Source: Curtobacterium sp. MCJR17_055
GTDB taxonomy: Bacteria > Actinomycetota > Actinomycetes > Actinomycetales > Microbacteriaceae
NCBI RefSeq assembly: GCF_003224335.1
Contig: NZ_QKLF01000002.1
Span: forward strand, 372,001-436,000
DNA: 64,000 nt
Direction: 5' to 3'
Under the pieces are notes generated by a model that was not told the DNA's origin, made no database searches, and saw nothing but the letters and a program-made list of their open reading frames with translations. The position numbers and the translations under genes are program-made. Shown here piece by piece: positions 8,964-17,799 of the stretch (positions are counted from its first letter, which is position 1; every line of letters begins with the position of its first letter).

Positions 8964-9644
8964 TCACGCCGGCGCCGGCCCGGCAGCACGTCCGGTCACC
9001 AGCGCTTCGGCGAGCCACAGGGACGACACGACGTCGACGAGGGAGTCCGCCACCGCGGGCCAGTCCGTCCAGATGCGAGCGCCGCCCCGTTCCAGCGCGC
9101 GCTCGTGCTCGGCGATGACCTGGGTCAGGAGGATCCGGCCCATCGTCATCCGTTCAGCGCGGACGCGGGCCGGGAGGTCCGGGAGGCATCGCTGTATGCC
9201 GTGCGCGATCCGCATGAGACCGGGCGCTTCTCTCGCTTCGTCCATTGCGATGTCGGCCCATGCGGGATCGGTTGCGACCTGTGCGCTGAACCGGCCGTAC
9301 CAGGTCGGGGAGTTCAGGGACTCGAGGTGCGTCGTGGTCGGACGCACGAAACACGCGATCCATTCTCGGATGTCGTCGGACCCTTCGACTCGTTCCAGTT
9401 CTGTGAGTCGGAGCGCGTTGATGGCGCCTTGGTGTCGGGCGAGGATCGCGCGGATGAGCTCTGCTTTGCCACCGAAGTGATAGCCGACGGCAGCGGTGTT
9501 CCCCTGCCCGGCCGCCTCCCCGATCTGCCGGCTCGACACATGAGCGATCCCGTACTCGCCGAAGAGCTGTTCGGCGGCCGTGAGGATCGCCTCCCGCGTG
9601 GCGGCGACGCGGGACGCTCGGGTGTGCTGCTGGGCGTCGGTCAT
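8964..9644 (-). CDS. TetR/AcrR family transcriptional regulator
   Basis: This 226-residue regulator has a standard TetR N-terminal helix-turn-helix (about residues 14-60, with ILTAAEQLFGEYG and the recognition-helix region ending YHFGGKAELI) and a variable all-helical ligand-binding domain. GAGGAG precedes the ATG. It is encoded in the same direction as the Baeyer-Villiger monooxygenase, 150 bp upstream, and is the obvious candidate regulator of that operon. Its effector is likely a hydrophobic substrate of the pathway, but this is inferred only from position. Its last residues (GRAAGPAPA) are low-complexity. Confidence 0.9.
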   Translation of the reverse strand: MTDAQQHTRASRVAATREAILTAAEQLFGEYGIAHVSSRQIGEAAGQGNTAAVGYHFGGKAELIRAILARHQGAINALRLTELERVEGSDDIREWIACFVRPTTTHLESLNSPTWYGRFSAQVATDPAWADIAMDEAREAPGLMRIAHGIQRCLPDLPARVRAERMTMGRILLTQVIAEHERALERGGARIWTDWPAVADSLVDVVSSLWLAEALVTGRAAGPAPA

Positions 9645-9720
9645 GGAGGCTCCTCACGGTCCCAACGGAGCCTAACGACCACGCGGCGCAGCCGCGCGTG
9701 CTGTGCTGCGTGCCCGACCC

Positions 9721-9756
9721 GACCAGGGCCGGCAGCGACTGCTGCCAGCCCTGGTC
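9721..9756 (-). terminator. Hairpin after the GH3 gene
   Basis: Arms 9721-9729 and 9748-9756 pair perfectly. After one mismatch, 9731-9736 pairs with 9741-9746 around a four-base loop. The hairpin lies 12 bases past the GH3 stop codon. It lacks a T-run, so it is probably an intrinsic terminator of the weak actinobacterial type. Confidence 0.6.
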
Positions 9757-9768
9757 GCTCGCGACGCA

Positions 9769-12060
9769 TCAGTCGGTGTGCGCTGCGTTCGCCTGGTCGA
9801 GGACGTGCTGGATCATGCCGAGCTGCTCGGCACCGCCGAGTGACGCCACGAACCGACGGACAGGCGTGCTGCCGATCATCCTGAGGATGTCGATCCCGGT
9901 TCCGTGCGCGGAAGTGTCGTCACCGCCGCCGAAGGCGCCGGTGAGCATCGGCTTGAACGCCGCACCGGCGACCGGGTCCTGCAGGAGCTCCTCGATCGAG
10001 GACTCGAGGGTGAGGTGCACGCGACGGGGCTCACCGGCGACGTCGACGTGCCCCGTGGAGCGGACGTCCCGGCTGGATGCTCCGATGTCGATCCGGTAGG
10101 AACCGGGCTCGATCGTCCAGCGGGCGAGCCGGGTGTCCCAGACGCCCAGGTCGTCACGGCGGACGTGCAGACGGACACGCCGCTGTTCGCCGGGCTCGAG
10201 GTGCACCGACGTGAACGCCTTGAGCTCCCGGACCGGCCGGACGTGGGTCGACTGGTCGAGTCCGGTGTAGAGCTGGACGACCTCCCGGCCCGCTCGAGAT
10301 CCGGTGTTGGTGACGGTCAGATGAGCGGTGACTCCGTTGTGCTGGACGTCGAGTTCGAGGTCGGAGTAGTCGAACGAGGTGTAGGACAGGCCGTGCCCGA
10401 AGGGGAACGCCACGGGCATGTCCCGAGCGTCGTACCAGCGGTACCCGACGAAGAGCCCTTCGCCGTAGCGGACGTGCAGGTGCTCGCCGGGGAAGTTGCC
10501 GAAAGCGGGCACGTCCTGCAGACGCTCGGGAAGCGTCTCGCCCAGCCGACCGGACGGGTTCACGACGCCGAAGAGGACGTCCGCGATCGCCCCGCCGGCG
10601 CCCTGACCCAGCAGCGGCGCGTCGAGGATCGCGGAGGCCTGCTCCGTCACCGCGGTGAGCTCCAGCGCTCCGCCGTGCGAGAGGACGACCACCACGTCGG
10701 GTTGGACAGCGCGGACCGCGGCGAGGAGTGCGAGCTGGTCCGCGGGCAGCGCGATCGAATCGCGGTCGAAGCCTTCGGCCTCCTGGGTGCCGGCGAGGCC
10801 GAGGAACACCACCGCCACGTCCGCTGCCCGTGCGGCGGCGACCGCTTCGGTGCGGAGGCGCTCGGACACCCCGGGGTCGTCAGGATCGAAGCCCTGAGCC
10901 CATGCGACCGTGGCGGACGAAGCGGCCTTGCGGATCTCCTCGAGCGGCACCTCCATCCGGAGAGCGTTCACGAAGGAGCTCCCCCCACCCTGCGCACGTG
11001 GGACGGTGGCGAAGTGGCCGATGACGGCCACGGATGCTCCGGGGGACAACGGGAGCGTCTCGTCGTTCTGCAGGAGGACGATGCCGGCTGCTGCTGCTTC
11101 CCGCGCGAGGTCGTGGTGCTGCTGCTCGTCCCAGGCGATGTCGTCAGCCGCGGCGTGCGTCCGGATCGCGAGTTCTGCGACGCGTTCGGCGGCGGCACGA
11201 ACCTCGCGGGCGTCGATCAGGCCGTTCTCGACTGCGTCCGCGAGGGCGCGGTCGTGGGACCCGTCGCTGTTGGCGGGCATCTCCAGGTCGACTCCGGCGT
11301 GCACGGACGCCACCCGGTCGTCGACGGCTCCCCAGTCGCTGACCACGGCGCCCGTGAACCCCCACTCTGCGCGCAGCACGTCGTGCAGGAGCCACCGGTT
11401 CTCGGCGACGGGGACGCCGTTGAGGCGGTTGTACGAACACATGACGGTCCACGGTTCGGCGTCCTGCACCACCCGCTGGAAGGCACGGAGGTAGATCTCG
11501 CGGAGCGTGCGCTCGTCGACGTCGGAACTCGACCGGAAGCGTTCGTGCTCGGTGTTGTTCGCCGCGAAGTGCTTCAGTGACGCGCCGACGCCGGTGCTCT
11601 GCAACCCCGTGACGTAGGAGGAGGCGAGCACGCCGGTGAGGTGCGGATCCTCGGAGTAGTACTCGAAGTTCCGCCCTGCGCGGGGATCACGCTTCATGTT
11701 GATCGCGGGGCCGAGCACGACGTTCGCCCCAGCGGCGCGGGCCTCCGTGCCGATGGCGCGTGCGACCCGTCCGACCAGCTCGGGGTCCCACGACTGTGCG
11801 AGCCCCGTACCGGACGGGAACGCGGTCGCGGGGAGGCTCGGCCGGAGCCCGAGGTGGTCGGCACCCTTGGTGAGGTCCTGCATGCGCAGACCCGCCGGGC
11901 CGTCCACCATCGTCACCGACGGTACGGCGCCGAGCGCCTTCGTGGCGACGAAGTCGGCCCCGCTGCTCAGCGCCGCCTGCTGTTCGAGGGTGAGCGCGTC
12001 GACCGCGTCGGCGGGGCTGACCGAGACCTCGGTCGGGGGGACGGTGGGTTGGGTGGTCAT
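9769..12060 (-). CDS. Glycoside hydrolase family 3 beta-glucosidase
   Basis: This 763-residue enzyme removes non-reducing beta-linked sugars (beta-glucosidase type) by a retaining mechanism. The N-terminal TIM-barrel domain contains KHFAANNTEHER and the nucleophile motif GAVVSDWGAV with Asp242. The alpha/beta sandwich domain and a C-terminal fibronectin-III-like domain (about 590-680) follow. No signal peptide is visible, so it probably acts in the cytoplasm on imported glycosides. An extra C-terminal tail of about 75 residues resembles the N-terminal module of the SDR at 3029-4042. The ATG overlaps the stop of the upstream MFS gene (ATGA), so the two form one operon preceded by a TetR-type operator. 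The larger open frame upstream is out of the transporter frame and is not coding. Confidence 0.93.
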   Translation of the reverse strand: MTTQPTVPPTEVSVSPADAVDALTLEQQAALSSGADFVATKALGAVPSVTMVDGPAGLRMQDLTKGADHLGLRPSLPATAFPSGTGLAQSWDPELVGRVARAIGTEARAAGANVVLGPAINMKRDPRAGRNFEYYSEDPHLTGVLASSYVTGLQSTGVGASLKHFAANNTEHERFRSSSDVDERTLREIYLRAFQRVVQDAEPWTVMCSYNRLNGVPVAENRWLLHDVLRAEWGFTGAVVSDWGAVDDRVASVHAGVDLEMPANSDGSHDRALADAVENGLIDAREVRAAAERVAELAIRTHAAADDIAWDEQQHHDLAREAAAAGIVLLQNDETLPLSPGASVAVIGHFATVPRAQGGGSSFVNALRMEVPLEEIRKAASSATVAWAQGFDPDDPGVSERLRTEAVAAARAADVAVVFLGLAGTQEAEGFDRDSIALPADQLALLAAVRAVQPDVVVVLSHGGALELTAVTEQASAILDAPLLGQGAGGAIADVLFGVVNPSGRLGETLPERLQDVPAFGNFPGEHLHVRYGEGLFVGYRWYDARDMPVAFPFGHGLSYTSFDYSDLELDVQHNGVTAHLTVTNTGSRAGREVVQLYTGLDQSTHVRPVRELKAFTSVHLEPGEQRRVRLHVRRDDLGVWDTRLARWTIEPGSYRIDIGASSRDVRSTGHVDVAGEPRRVHLTLESSIEELLQDPVAGAAFKPMLTGAFGGGDDTSAHGTGIDILRMIGSTPVRRFVASLGGAEQLGMIQHVLDQANAAHTD

Positions 12061-13339
12061 CGGACTCCCTTGATGAACCAGACGGCGAAAGCGCCGAGGA
12101 CGGAAAGCACGATCCCGATCGGGAACAGTGCGAGGTACCCGCCGAAGAGCAGGATGACAGCGCCGGCGACGGCGGGGGCGATGACCTGTGGCAGGGTAGC
12201 GGCGATGTTCACCACGCCGAGGTCCTTGGCGTACGAGCTCGCCGAGGGCAGGACGTCGGCCATGAGCGCCTGGTCGACCGCGCTGAACGCGCCGAACCCG
12301 ACCCCGGCGATCGCGGAGAGCAGCAGCCATGCGCCGTAGGTGTGCGAGACCATCGGGATGACCAGCGCGATCGCCACGATGAGCGACGATGCGAAGACGA
12401 ACGGTTTGCGGCGACCTCCGAAGCGGTCGGAGATCGGCCCGCAGACGGCCGTCGAGACGATGATGCCGGCGAGGTTGAGGAGACCGGCGACGGGGACGGC
12501 GGCCGCGGCGTCGGCACCGAGTCCGATGTAGTCCTGCAGGATGTACAGCTGGTACCCGAGTACCCCGAAGTAGCCGGTGTAGAGCAGCAGCCGGCCGGTG
12601 AACGCCCAGAAGAAGTCCGGGTGGCGGACCGGGTTGATCCAGAACGTGTGCAGGAAGAGGCTGACGGAGAACGGCTCGCGGTCGGCGTCCTTGCTCGGGT
12701 GGTCGGGGTTGAAGACCAGGAAGAGGCGAGCACGACGACGACGAGGCCGGCGAAGATGACGTACCCCGTGCCGACCGACCGCGCGAACGTCGCCCCGACG
12801 ACCTGACCGGCGGAAGCGCCCACGAGCGCCCCGAGACCGGCGAGCGCCGAGAAGGTACCCCGAGCTCCCCGCGGTACGCGGTCGGGCAGGATCGCGCTCA
12901 GTGGCGCCTGCATGAAGTTGATGGCGAGCTGCAGGATGACGTAGGAGATCGTCACCTGCACGATCCCGTTGGCCGAGCCCATGCCGACCAGGGCGAGCCC
13001 GGCCACGATCGCTCCGCCGAGGATCCACTGGGCGCGCTTCCCGAACCGCGATCGCGTGCGATCGGAGACGAGACCCGCGACCGGCTGCGCGATCATCGCG
13101 ACGACGGCACCGATGGTGGACACGAGCGCGAAGGACGCCACCTTGCCACTCGAGTCGAGTTGCTCGAGCTGGAGTGGCAGGAGGACACCGGGAACGGCGC
13201 CGTTGATGAGGAAGAGGCTGATGTTGGCCGGGATGATCCACGCCAGGAGGCGGCGCATGGTCCCACGCACGAGGGGAGCAGGCTCGGTCGTCCCGCCGAG
13301 GACGGGTGGCTCGGAGCTGCGGTCGGACGTCGTCGTCAT
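12057..13339 (-). pseudogene. MFS sugar transporter, frameshifted
   Basis: This should encode a twelve-helix major facilitator of about 428 residues that imports the glycoside hydrolysed by the downstream GH3. The first half reads from ATG 13339 (GAAGGA upstream) with MFS motifs such as GLVSDRTRSRFGKR. At about 12726 the protein-like reading jumps to another frame, which continues with FLVFNPDHPSKD and more membrane helices to the stop at 12057. Restoring one C in GCCTCTTCC (minus strand) gives a continuous VLALFLVFNPDH, so one base is missing. Either the gene is recently inactivated or the base is a sequencing error in a short homopolymer. The second transporter of this locus is also frameshifted. 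Confidence 0.82.
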
Positions 13340-13390
13340 GGTCGGGTTCCTTCGAGGAGGCGCTCTACGGTGAGCGTGCCTCGATACCGT

Positions 13391-13421
13391 ACAACGTTCG
13401 AGTTTCAAACTCAAACGTTGT
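13391..13421. promoter_or_regulatory. Long palindromic operator upstream of the MFS-GH3 operon
   Basis: Two 15-bp arms (13391-13405, ACAACGTTCGAGTTT, and 13407-13421) are inverted around a central C with a single mismatch. The element lies 52-82 bp upstream of the transporter ATG and just beyond the stop of the TetR gene, the expected position for that regulator's operator. TetR dimers bind palindromes of this length. Confidence 0.75.
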
Positions 13422-13428
13422 CCTGGTT

Positions 13429-14022
13429 TCAGGACCGACCGTGCTCCACATCCGCTCCGACCAGTTCGAACAAGTACCGGATGTGGGCGGACATGTCGAT
13501 CGACTCGTCGAGCATCCACTGGGTCTGCAGGCCGTCCGTCACCGCGGCGAGGATGGTCGCGAACCGCGTGGGATCGAGGGAGGCGGGCATGCGCCCCGCG
13601 GCCTGCTCAGCGACGACCATCCTCCCGATCCGCTCCCGGTACTCGGCGAAACGTTCCTGGAAGTACGGTCGAGCCGGATGGCCTTCCTCCGCCGCGGCCG
13701 TCGAGAACTGCGCGTAGAGCTGCACGAGCCCAGGCACCTCGGCGTTCCGCCTGCCGATGTCGATGAGCCCCTCGATCTCACCCGGGACGGCTGGTGGCTC
13801 CTGTGCCGCGGCGTCGGCATCGCGCCGACGCAGGATCTCGATGAAGAGCTCCTCCTTCGTCCCGAAGTAGTGCAGCAGGCCGGACGTGCTCGTACCGGCC
13901 GCTTCGGCGAGGTCACGCACCGTCGTCTTGTGGAACCCCCGCGCGGCGATGACCTCGAGCGCGGTCGCCAGGATCGCGTTGCGCTTCTCGATGCCCTTCG
14001 CGTACGCGCCCCGTTCCGCCAT
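13429..14022 (-). CDS. TetR/AcrR family regulator of the MFS-GH3 operon
   Basis: This regulator of 197 residues has an N-terminal helix-turn-helix (about 10-58) reading ALEVIAARGFHKTTVRDLAEAAG, ending in LLHYFGTKEELF, plus a helical effector domain. It is encoded directly upstream of the MFS-GH3 operon in the same direction, with a 31-bp palindrome between them. It probably represses the operon until a glycoside or its derivative binds. The start is uncertain: ATG 14022 gives the usual TetR N-terminus (MAERGAYAKG), but an ATG at 14034 and a GTG at 14040 are in frame and none has a good ribosome binding site. Confidence 0.88.
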   Translation of the reverse strand: MAERGAYAKGIEKRNAILATALEVIAARGFHKTTVRDLAEAAGTSTSGLLHYFGTKEELFIEILRRRDADAAAQEPPAVPGEIEGLIDIGRRNAEVPGLVQLYAQFSTAAAEEGHPARPYFQERFAEYRERIGRMVVAEQAAGRMPASLDPTRFATILAAVTDGLQTQWMLDESIDMSAHIRYLFELVGADVEHGRS

Positions 14023-14218
14023 GGGATCGAGCATAGCCACCGGTGTCAGGACGCCAGGCCCGCGCCCGGTCGGTCGTGTTCGATCGCGGATCGTAGACCC
14101 GGACGTGTTCCGTGCGTACTCCCTTCCGATGAGATCGGCCGCTCCACTCGGACTAGGTACGCCAGGTGTTCCGCTGGAACGCTCGGTTCATCGACTTCCG
14201 GATGAAAGGACAGCAACC

Positions 14219-14638
14219 ATGGACAAGAGCGTCATGACCAAGAGCTTCTCGGAGCGGGCGAAGGATCGACTGTACGAGGCGTGGGACGCGTGGAAGCCGG
14301 GGTACGCGGACTGGGTCGCGTGGTCGAACGAGCTGTACCACCCCGATGCGGAGATGATCGCGATGAGCGGGGATGCTCCGGAGGTGTTCAGCGCGTACCA
14401 GTCGAAGATGAAGGGGTTCCGCGATGCCTACGACATGGAGATGGGCGTCATCGAACGCTGCATCGTCGCTGACGGTGTCACCGCGCACACCTACCGCATG
14501 TCCATGACGCCGAAGGGCGCGGGCCCGGAGGCGACCGTGGTGATCCCGGTCACGGAGTTCAACCACTTCGCCGACGCCCCCGGGTACGACAAGCCGATGG
14601 TCGTCAAGCTGGAACTGGTGACCGCGGGGTCTCTGTGA
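14219..14638 (+). CDS. SnoaL/NTF2-like small protein
   Basis: This small protein of 139 residues has a composition and size like the NTF2/SnoaL fold: helix-rich first half, then strands ending in VVIPVTEFNHF and MVVKLELVTAG. GAAAGGA precedes its ATG. Its stop overlaps the start of the amidohydrolase (TGATG), so the pair is co-translated. Proteins of this fold act as small cyclases, isomerases or dehydratases, or merely bind ligands. I see no catalytic pair that fixes a reaction. It is divergent from the TetR at 13429-14022; an imperfect inverted repeat around GTTCC-GCT-GGAAC (14168-14180) sits in the intergenic region. Confidence 0.8.
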   Translation: MDKSVMTKSFSERAKDRLYEAWDAWKPGYADWVAWSNELYHPDAEMIAMSGDAPEVFSAYQSKMKGFRDAYDMEMGVIERCIVADGVTAHTYRMSMTPKGAGPEATVVIPVTEFNHFADAPGYDKPMVVKLELVTAGSL

Positions 14639-15534
14639 TGCGGATCATCGATTCGCAGCTGCACCTGGGGCCAGGCCAGATCGACACCACCCTCGCTTCC
14701 ATGGACGCACTGGGCATCGACTCGGTCCTCGTGGACGAGTTCTGGGCACGGCACCCGTACGGGCACCCGGATTTCTTCGAGCCCGGCCGACGGTTGCCCG
14801 GCGGAGCCTGGCGCAGCGCCTTCCCGACGGCCGAGACCGCCGCGCTCCTGCACGAGGACCGTTTCGCGACCGTCGTGCGTGTGGATCCGGACGACGACGG
14901 TCTGTCATGGCTCGTCCCCGCGCTCGCGGCGGAACCCCACGTCAAGGCGCTCCGGGTCCTGCCGACGTGGTCGGAGGGGGCCGCCAGGGCTTTCGCCGAG
15001 GGATCCTGCGACCGTCTCTTCGGCCTCGCCGCCGACGTGGGACTTCCGGTGTTCGTCTACACTCCGGGTCGCACAGCCCTCCTCCGCGGGTACCTTCGTC
15101 GGTTCCCGGCCCTCACGGTCGTCATCGACCACTGCGGCATGCCGCAACCCGGACTGCCGGTCCCGTCGCCGAGCGCAGAGCCCGGCGACGGGAGGACGCA
15201 CCCCTTCGACGCCGTCCTCTCGCTCGCCGAACACGGCAACGTCGCCCTCAAGTGGAGCCACGAGCAGGTGGTGTTCGGGTCAGAGCAGTACCCGTTCCTC
15301 GGGACGCGTCCCCACCTGCGCCGCGCGCTCGACGCCTTCGGAGCAGAACGCATCATGTGGGCGGGCGACCACACCGCGCTCCCCGGGTTGCGCTGGTCGG
15401 AGGTGCTCCACGCCGTCCGTGACAACCCCGAGCTGGGTGCCGCGGAGCGCCATGCCGTCCTCGGCGGCACCGCGGAGCGGATCCTGCGGTGGACCCCCGG
15501 TGCCGGTGCTGCGGACGGTGTCGACCCAGCGTGA
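14638..15534 (+). CDS. Amidohydrolase family (amidohydrolase-2) protein
   Basis: A 298-residue TIM-barrel metal-dependent hydrolase or decarboxylase of the amidohydrolase-2 type. The N-terminal IDSQLHLG corresponds to the metal-binding DxHxH box, with Gln in place of the first His. IDHCG near residue 163 and the late GDHTALPG segment match the other active-site strands. Members hydrolyse lactones or amides, or decarboxylate aromatic acids. The Gln variant is seen in some subfamilies and may alter metal binding. It is translationally coupled to the SnoaL-like gene and sits inside the glycoside locus, so a role on a lactone or aglycone released there is possible but unproven. ATG 14638 is chosen for the coupling; a GTG three bases earlier is in frame. 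Confidence 0.85.
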   Translation: MRIIDSQLHLGPGQIDTTLASMDALGIDSVLVDEFWARHPYGHPDFFEPGRRLPGGAWRSAFPTAETAALLHEDRFATVVRVDPDDDGLSWLVPALAAEPHVKALRVLPTWSEGAARAFAEGSCDRLFGLAADVGLPVFVYTPGRTALLRGYLRRFPALTVVIDHCGMPQPGLPVPSPSAEPGDGRTHPFDAVLSLAEHGNVALKWSHEQVVFGSEQYPFLGTRPHLRRALDAFGAERIMWAGDHTALPGLRWSEVLHAVRDNPELGAAERHAVLGGTAERILRWTPGAGAADGVDPA

Positions 15535-15584
15535 TCCGCTGGGGGCCGTCCACACCGAAAGTCGTGCGGCTCGCGCACGGACAC

Positions 15585-16172
15585 TCAGGACGCGACGAAG
15601 AACCGGTCCGCGAAGTTGTCCCAGACCGCCAGGAAGTCGACCGACGGGTCCATGACCCATTGGCGCTCGAGCCCGGTCCAGAACGCGAGCAGTTCCCGCG
15701 CAGCGAGGTCGGGGTGCGTCTTCCACCGGACCAGTCGCTCGAAGCCTTCGTACGTCGACTGCTCTCGTCGGACGAAGTACTGGTGAGCAGGGTGTGCCGG
15801 ATCGACCGCCTCCGCGCCGAGCACGACGTAGAGCCGGACGAGCTGACCGCGCTCGAGATTGCGCAGCACCCTCCCCCGGAGGAAGACCTTGACCGAATCC
15901 GGCGTGGAGATCGCGTCCGAGGCGGGCGGGTCCGTCGAGTCGACCTCGTCCCGGTAGGCCAGCACGGCCGCGAGCAGGTCGTTCATCGACGGGAAGTGAT
16001 GGAGGACCGAGGGGCCGCGGATACCGCACGCGTCAGCGACGTCGGTCAGGGACACGGCGTTGAAGCCGGCGACCGAGATCAGCCGCGTGGCTTCGGTCAC
16101 GATCTGGCGCCGCCGGACCTCGGGAGCGAGACGGGTCTGCGCCCGCTTCTCCCCGGGGGGTGCTGTCGTCAC
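15585..16172 (-). CDS. TetR/AcrR family regulator of the GH1-GH3-GH2 operon
   Basis: This 195-residue regulator starts at GTG with GGGAG six bases upstream. The helix-turn-helix spans about residues 20-65 (IVTEATRLISVAGFNAVSLTDVA, then SVLHHFPSMNDLL) and a helical sensor domain follows. It is divergent from the second MFS transporter and its glycosidase genes. The shared intergenic region carries a 17-bp perfect inverted repeat. The simplest reading is that it represses itself and the glycosidase operon until an inducing sugar is present. The convergent amidohydrolase ends 50 bp beyond its stop. Confidence 0.9.
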   Translation of the reverse strand: MTTAPPGEKRAQTRLAPEVRRRQIVTEATRLISVAGFNAVSLTDVADACGIRGPSVLHHFPSMNDLLAAVLAYRDEVDSTDPPASDAISTPDSVKVFLRGRVLRNLERGQLVRLYVVLGAEAVDPAHPAHQYFVRREQSTYEGFERLVRWKTHPDLAARELLAFWTGLERQWVMDPSVDFLAVWDNFADRFFVAS

Positions 16173-16228
16173 GTGCTACTCCCTGACTTGTTGTCCGGAC
16201 CCATTGTATTCGCAGCAGGAGCCGCGCT

Positions 16229-16269
16229 AATCTAGCGACCACTAGGTCTTATCTAGTGGTCGCTAGATT
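16229..16269. promoter_or_regulatory. 17-bp perfect inverted repeat between TetR and MFS genes
   Basis: Arm 16229-16245 (AATCTAGCGACCACTAG) is repeated in perfect inversion at 16253-16269 with 7 bases between. It lies 57 bp upstream of the TetR GTG and 83 bp upstream of the MFS ATG, in the divergent promoter region. A long perfect repeat here is what a self-regulating TetR operator, or a pair of adjacent operators, would look like. Confidence 0.82.
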
Positions 16270-16351
16270 GGCGTCGTTCGCTGTGGTGCGACGTTCCTCC
16301 GTCCGGCGGACCGCGAGTTGGCTCTCTTCTTCACAACAACGAGGTTATGAA

Positions 16352-17726
16352 ATGACAGACGCGCCCGATCCGACGTCCCTTCCCCCCAACGCCTCGGGCA
16401 CCGCGGGAGCCGCCTTCGAGCGTGCTGCCGAGGAGCTGGGCATGGCGAGCTCCACTCCATCCGCACGAGGCGACCAGGGGCGGATGCCGAAGCGCCGCAT
16501 CCTGCCGGCCCTCATCGCACAACTCACCCTGTACATCGCCTTCGTGGCGCCGTCGTCCTACTCGCTCGCGGTTCGCATCCAGGACCTCGCGCCGGAGTCC
16601 CGTGACACCGCGCTGTCGCTCGCCATCGGCATCCCCTGCGCGATCGTCATCCTCATCACGCCACTCGTCGGCGTCCTGAGTGACAGAACGCGTTCCGCCT
16701 GGGGGCGCCGGCGGCCGTGGCTGCTGGCCGGGATCGCCACCGGCGCCGCCGGCTCGGTCATCATCGCCGTCGTTCCGAGTCTCGGTGCGCTCATCGCGGG
16801 GTGGACCGTCGCCTACATCGGGTACACGATCACCGCGATCATGATCCTCGCGTTCTTCGGGGACCAACTCCCCGAGAACCAGCGCGGCCGCGTCATGGGC
16901 CTGAACGGATCCATCACCTACATCGGCCCGATCATGGGCATCCTCGTCGCCACACAACTGCACGAGTCCCCCGCTGCCATGTTCCTCGTCCCCGGCGCCC
17001 TCGCGCTGATCGGCGGCCTCGTCTTCGTCCTCGTGATGCGAGACGAGGTCGTCACCACTCCGAAGGTCGCCGTCCGGATGAGCGAGATCTTCAACGGGTT
17101 CTGGTTCAACCCGCGGAAGTACTCGAACCTCGGGTGGGTGTGGCTCAGCAAGGCGCTCGTCTTCCTCTCCCTCGCATTCACGAGCATCTACTCCGTGTTC
17201 CTGCTCACGTCGCGCCTCGGATTGGACGCGGCAGCAGTCGGAGGAGTGGTTGACCGGAGTCGCCGGTGTGGCCACCTCCATCATCGGAGCGATCGGCTCG
17301 GGTTGGGTGTCCGACAAGGTCGGGAGCCGCAAGCCCTTCCTCTTGGTCAGTGCGCTGCTCATCGGCGTCGCCGCCCTGATCGTCGGCACCACGGGCAGCA
17401 TCCCGCAGTTCGTCCTCGGTTCGATCCTCGGGTCCTTCGCGATCGGCGTCTACGGCGCCGTCGACCAGGCAGTCCAGCTGGACGTCCTCCCGCAGGAGGA
17501 GGACCAGAACGGACGGTTCCTGTCCACGCTGGGCCTCGCCAACCAGATTCCCCAGGCCGTCGGCCCCTTCCTGGCAGGTGCCGTGGTGGCGATCGCGGTC
17601 GGCAACTACACGGCCGTCTACATCGTTGCTGGCGTCTGTGCTGTTCTCGGTGCCGCGGCGATCCTGCCCATCAGCCTCGGCCGGCGCTCACTCGAGTCCA
17701 CCACGAGCATCGAGGTCCCGCGGTGA
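16352..17726 (+). pseudogene. MFS sugar transporter, frameshifted
   Basis: The gene would encode a major facilitator of about 457 residues importing a glycoside for the downstream enzymes. The ATG has GAGG upstream, an about 45-residue polar N-terminal tail, then helices with the motif GVLSDRTRSAWGRRRPW. At 17249 the sense reading shifts frame: removing one G from GTGGTTGACC joins AAAVGGV to LTGVAGVATSII, and the second half (GSGWVSDKVGSRKPF, more helices) continues to 17726. One extra base is therefore present. It may be a real inactivation or a sequencing error. It is the second frameshifted transporter in this locus, so an error source should be considered first. Confidence 0.83.
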
Positions 17727-17799
17727 CGCCGACACGACCGCCGGGACGGGTCGGCACCATCCACCGTCCACCGTCCACGACGAAAGAAGACCGCGTTCC

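Noticed and set aside
6969..9884. A 971-codon plus-strand frame across the monooxygenase and TetR genes
   Set aside because: It is antisense to two clear genes, low-complexity, and spans their intergenic region; no family features.
12700..12745. Programmed ribosomal frameshifting in the first MFS gene
   Set aside because: No slippery heptamer or downstream structure is apparent, and a one-base loss in a C run explains the break more simply.
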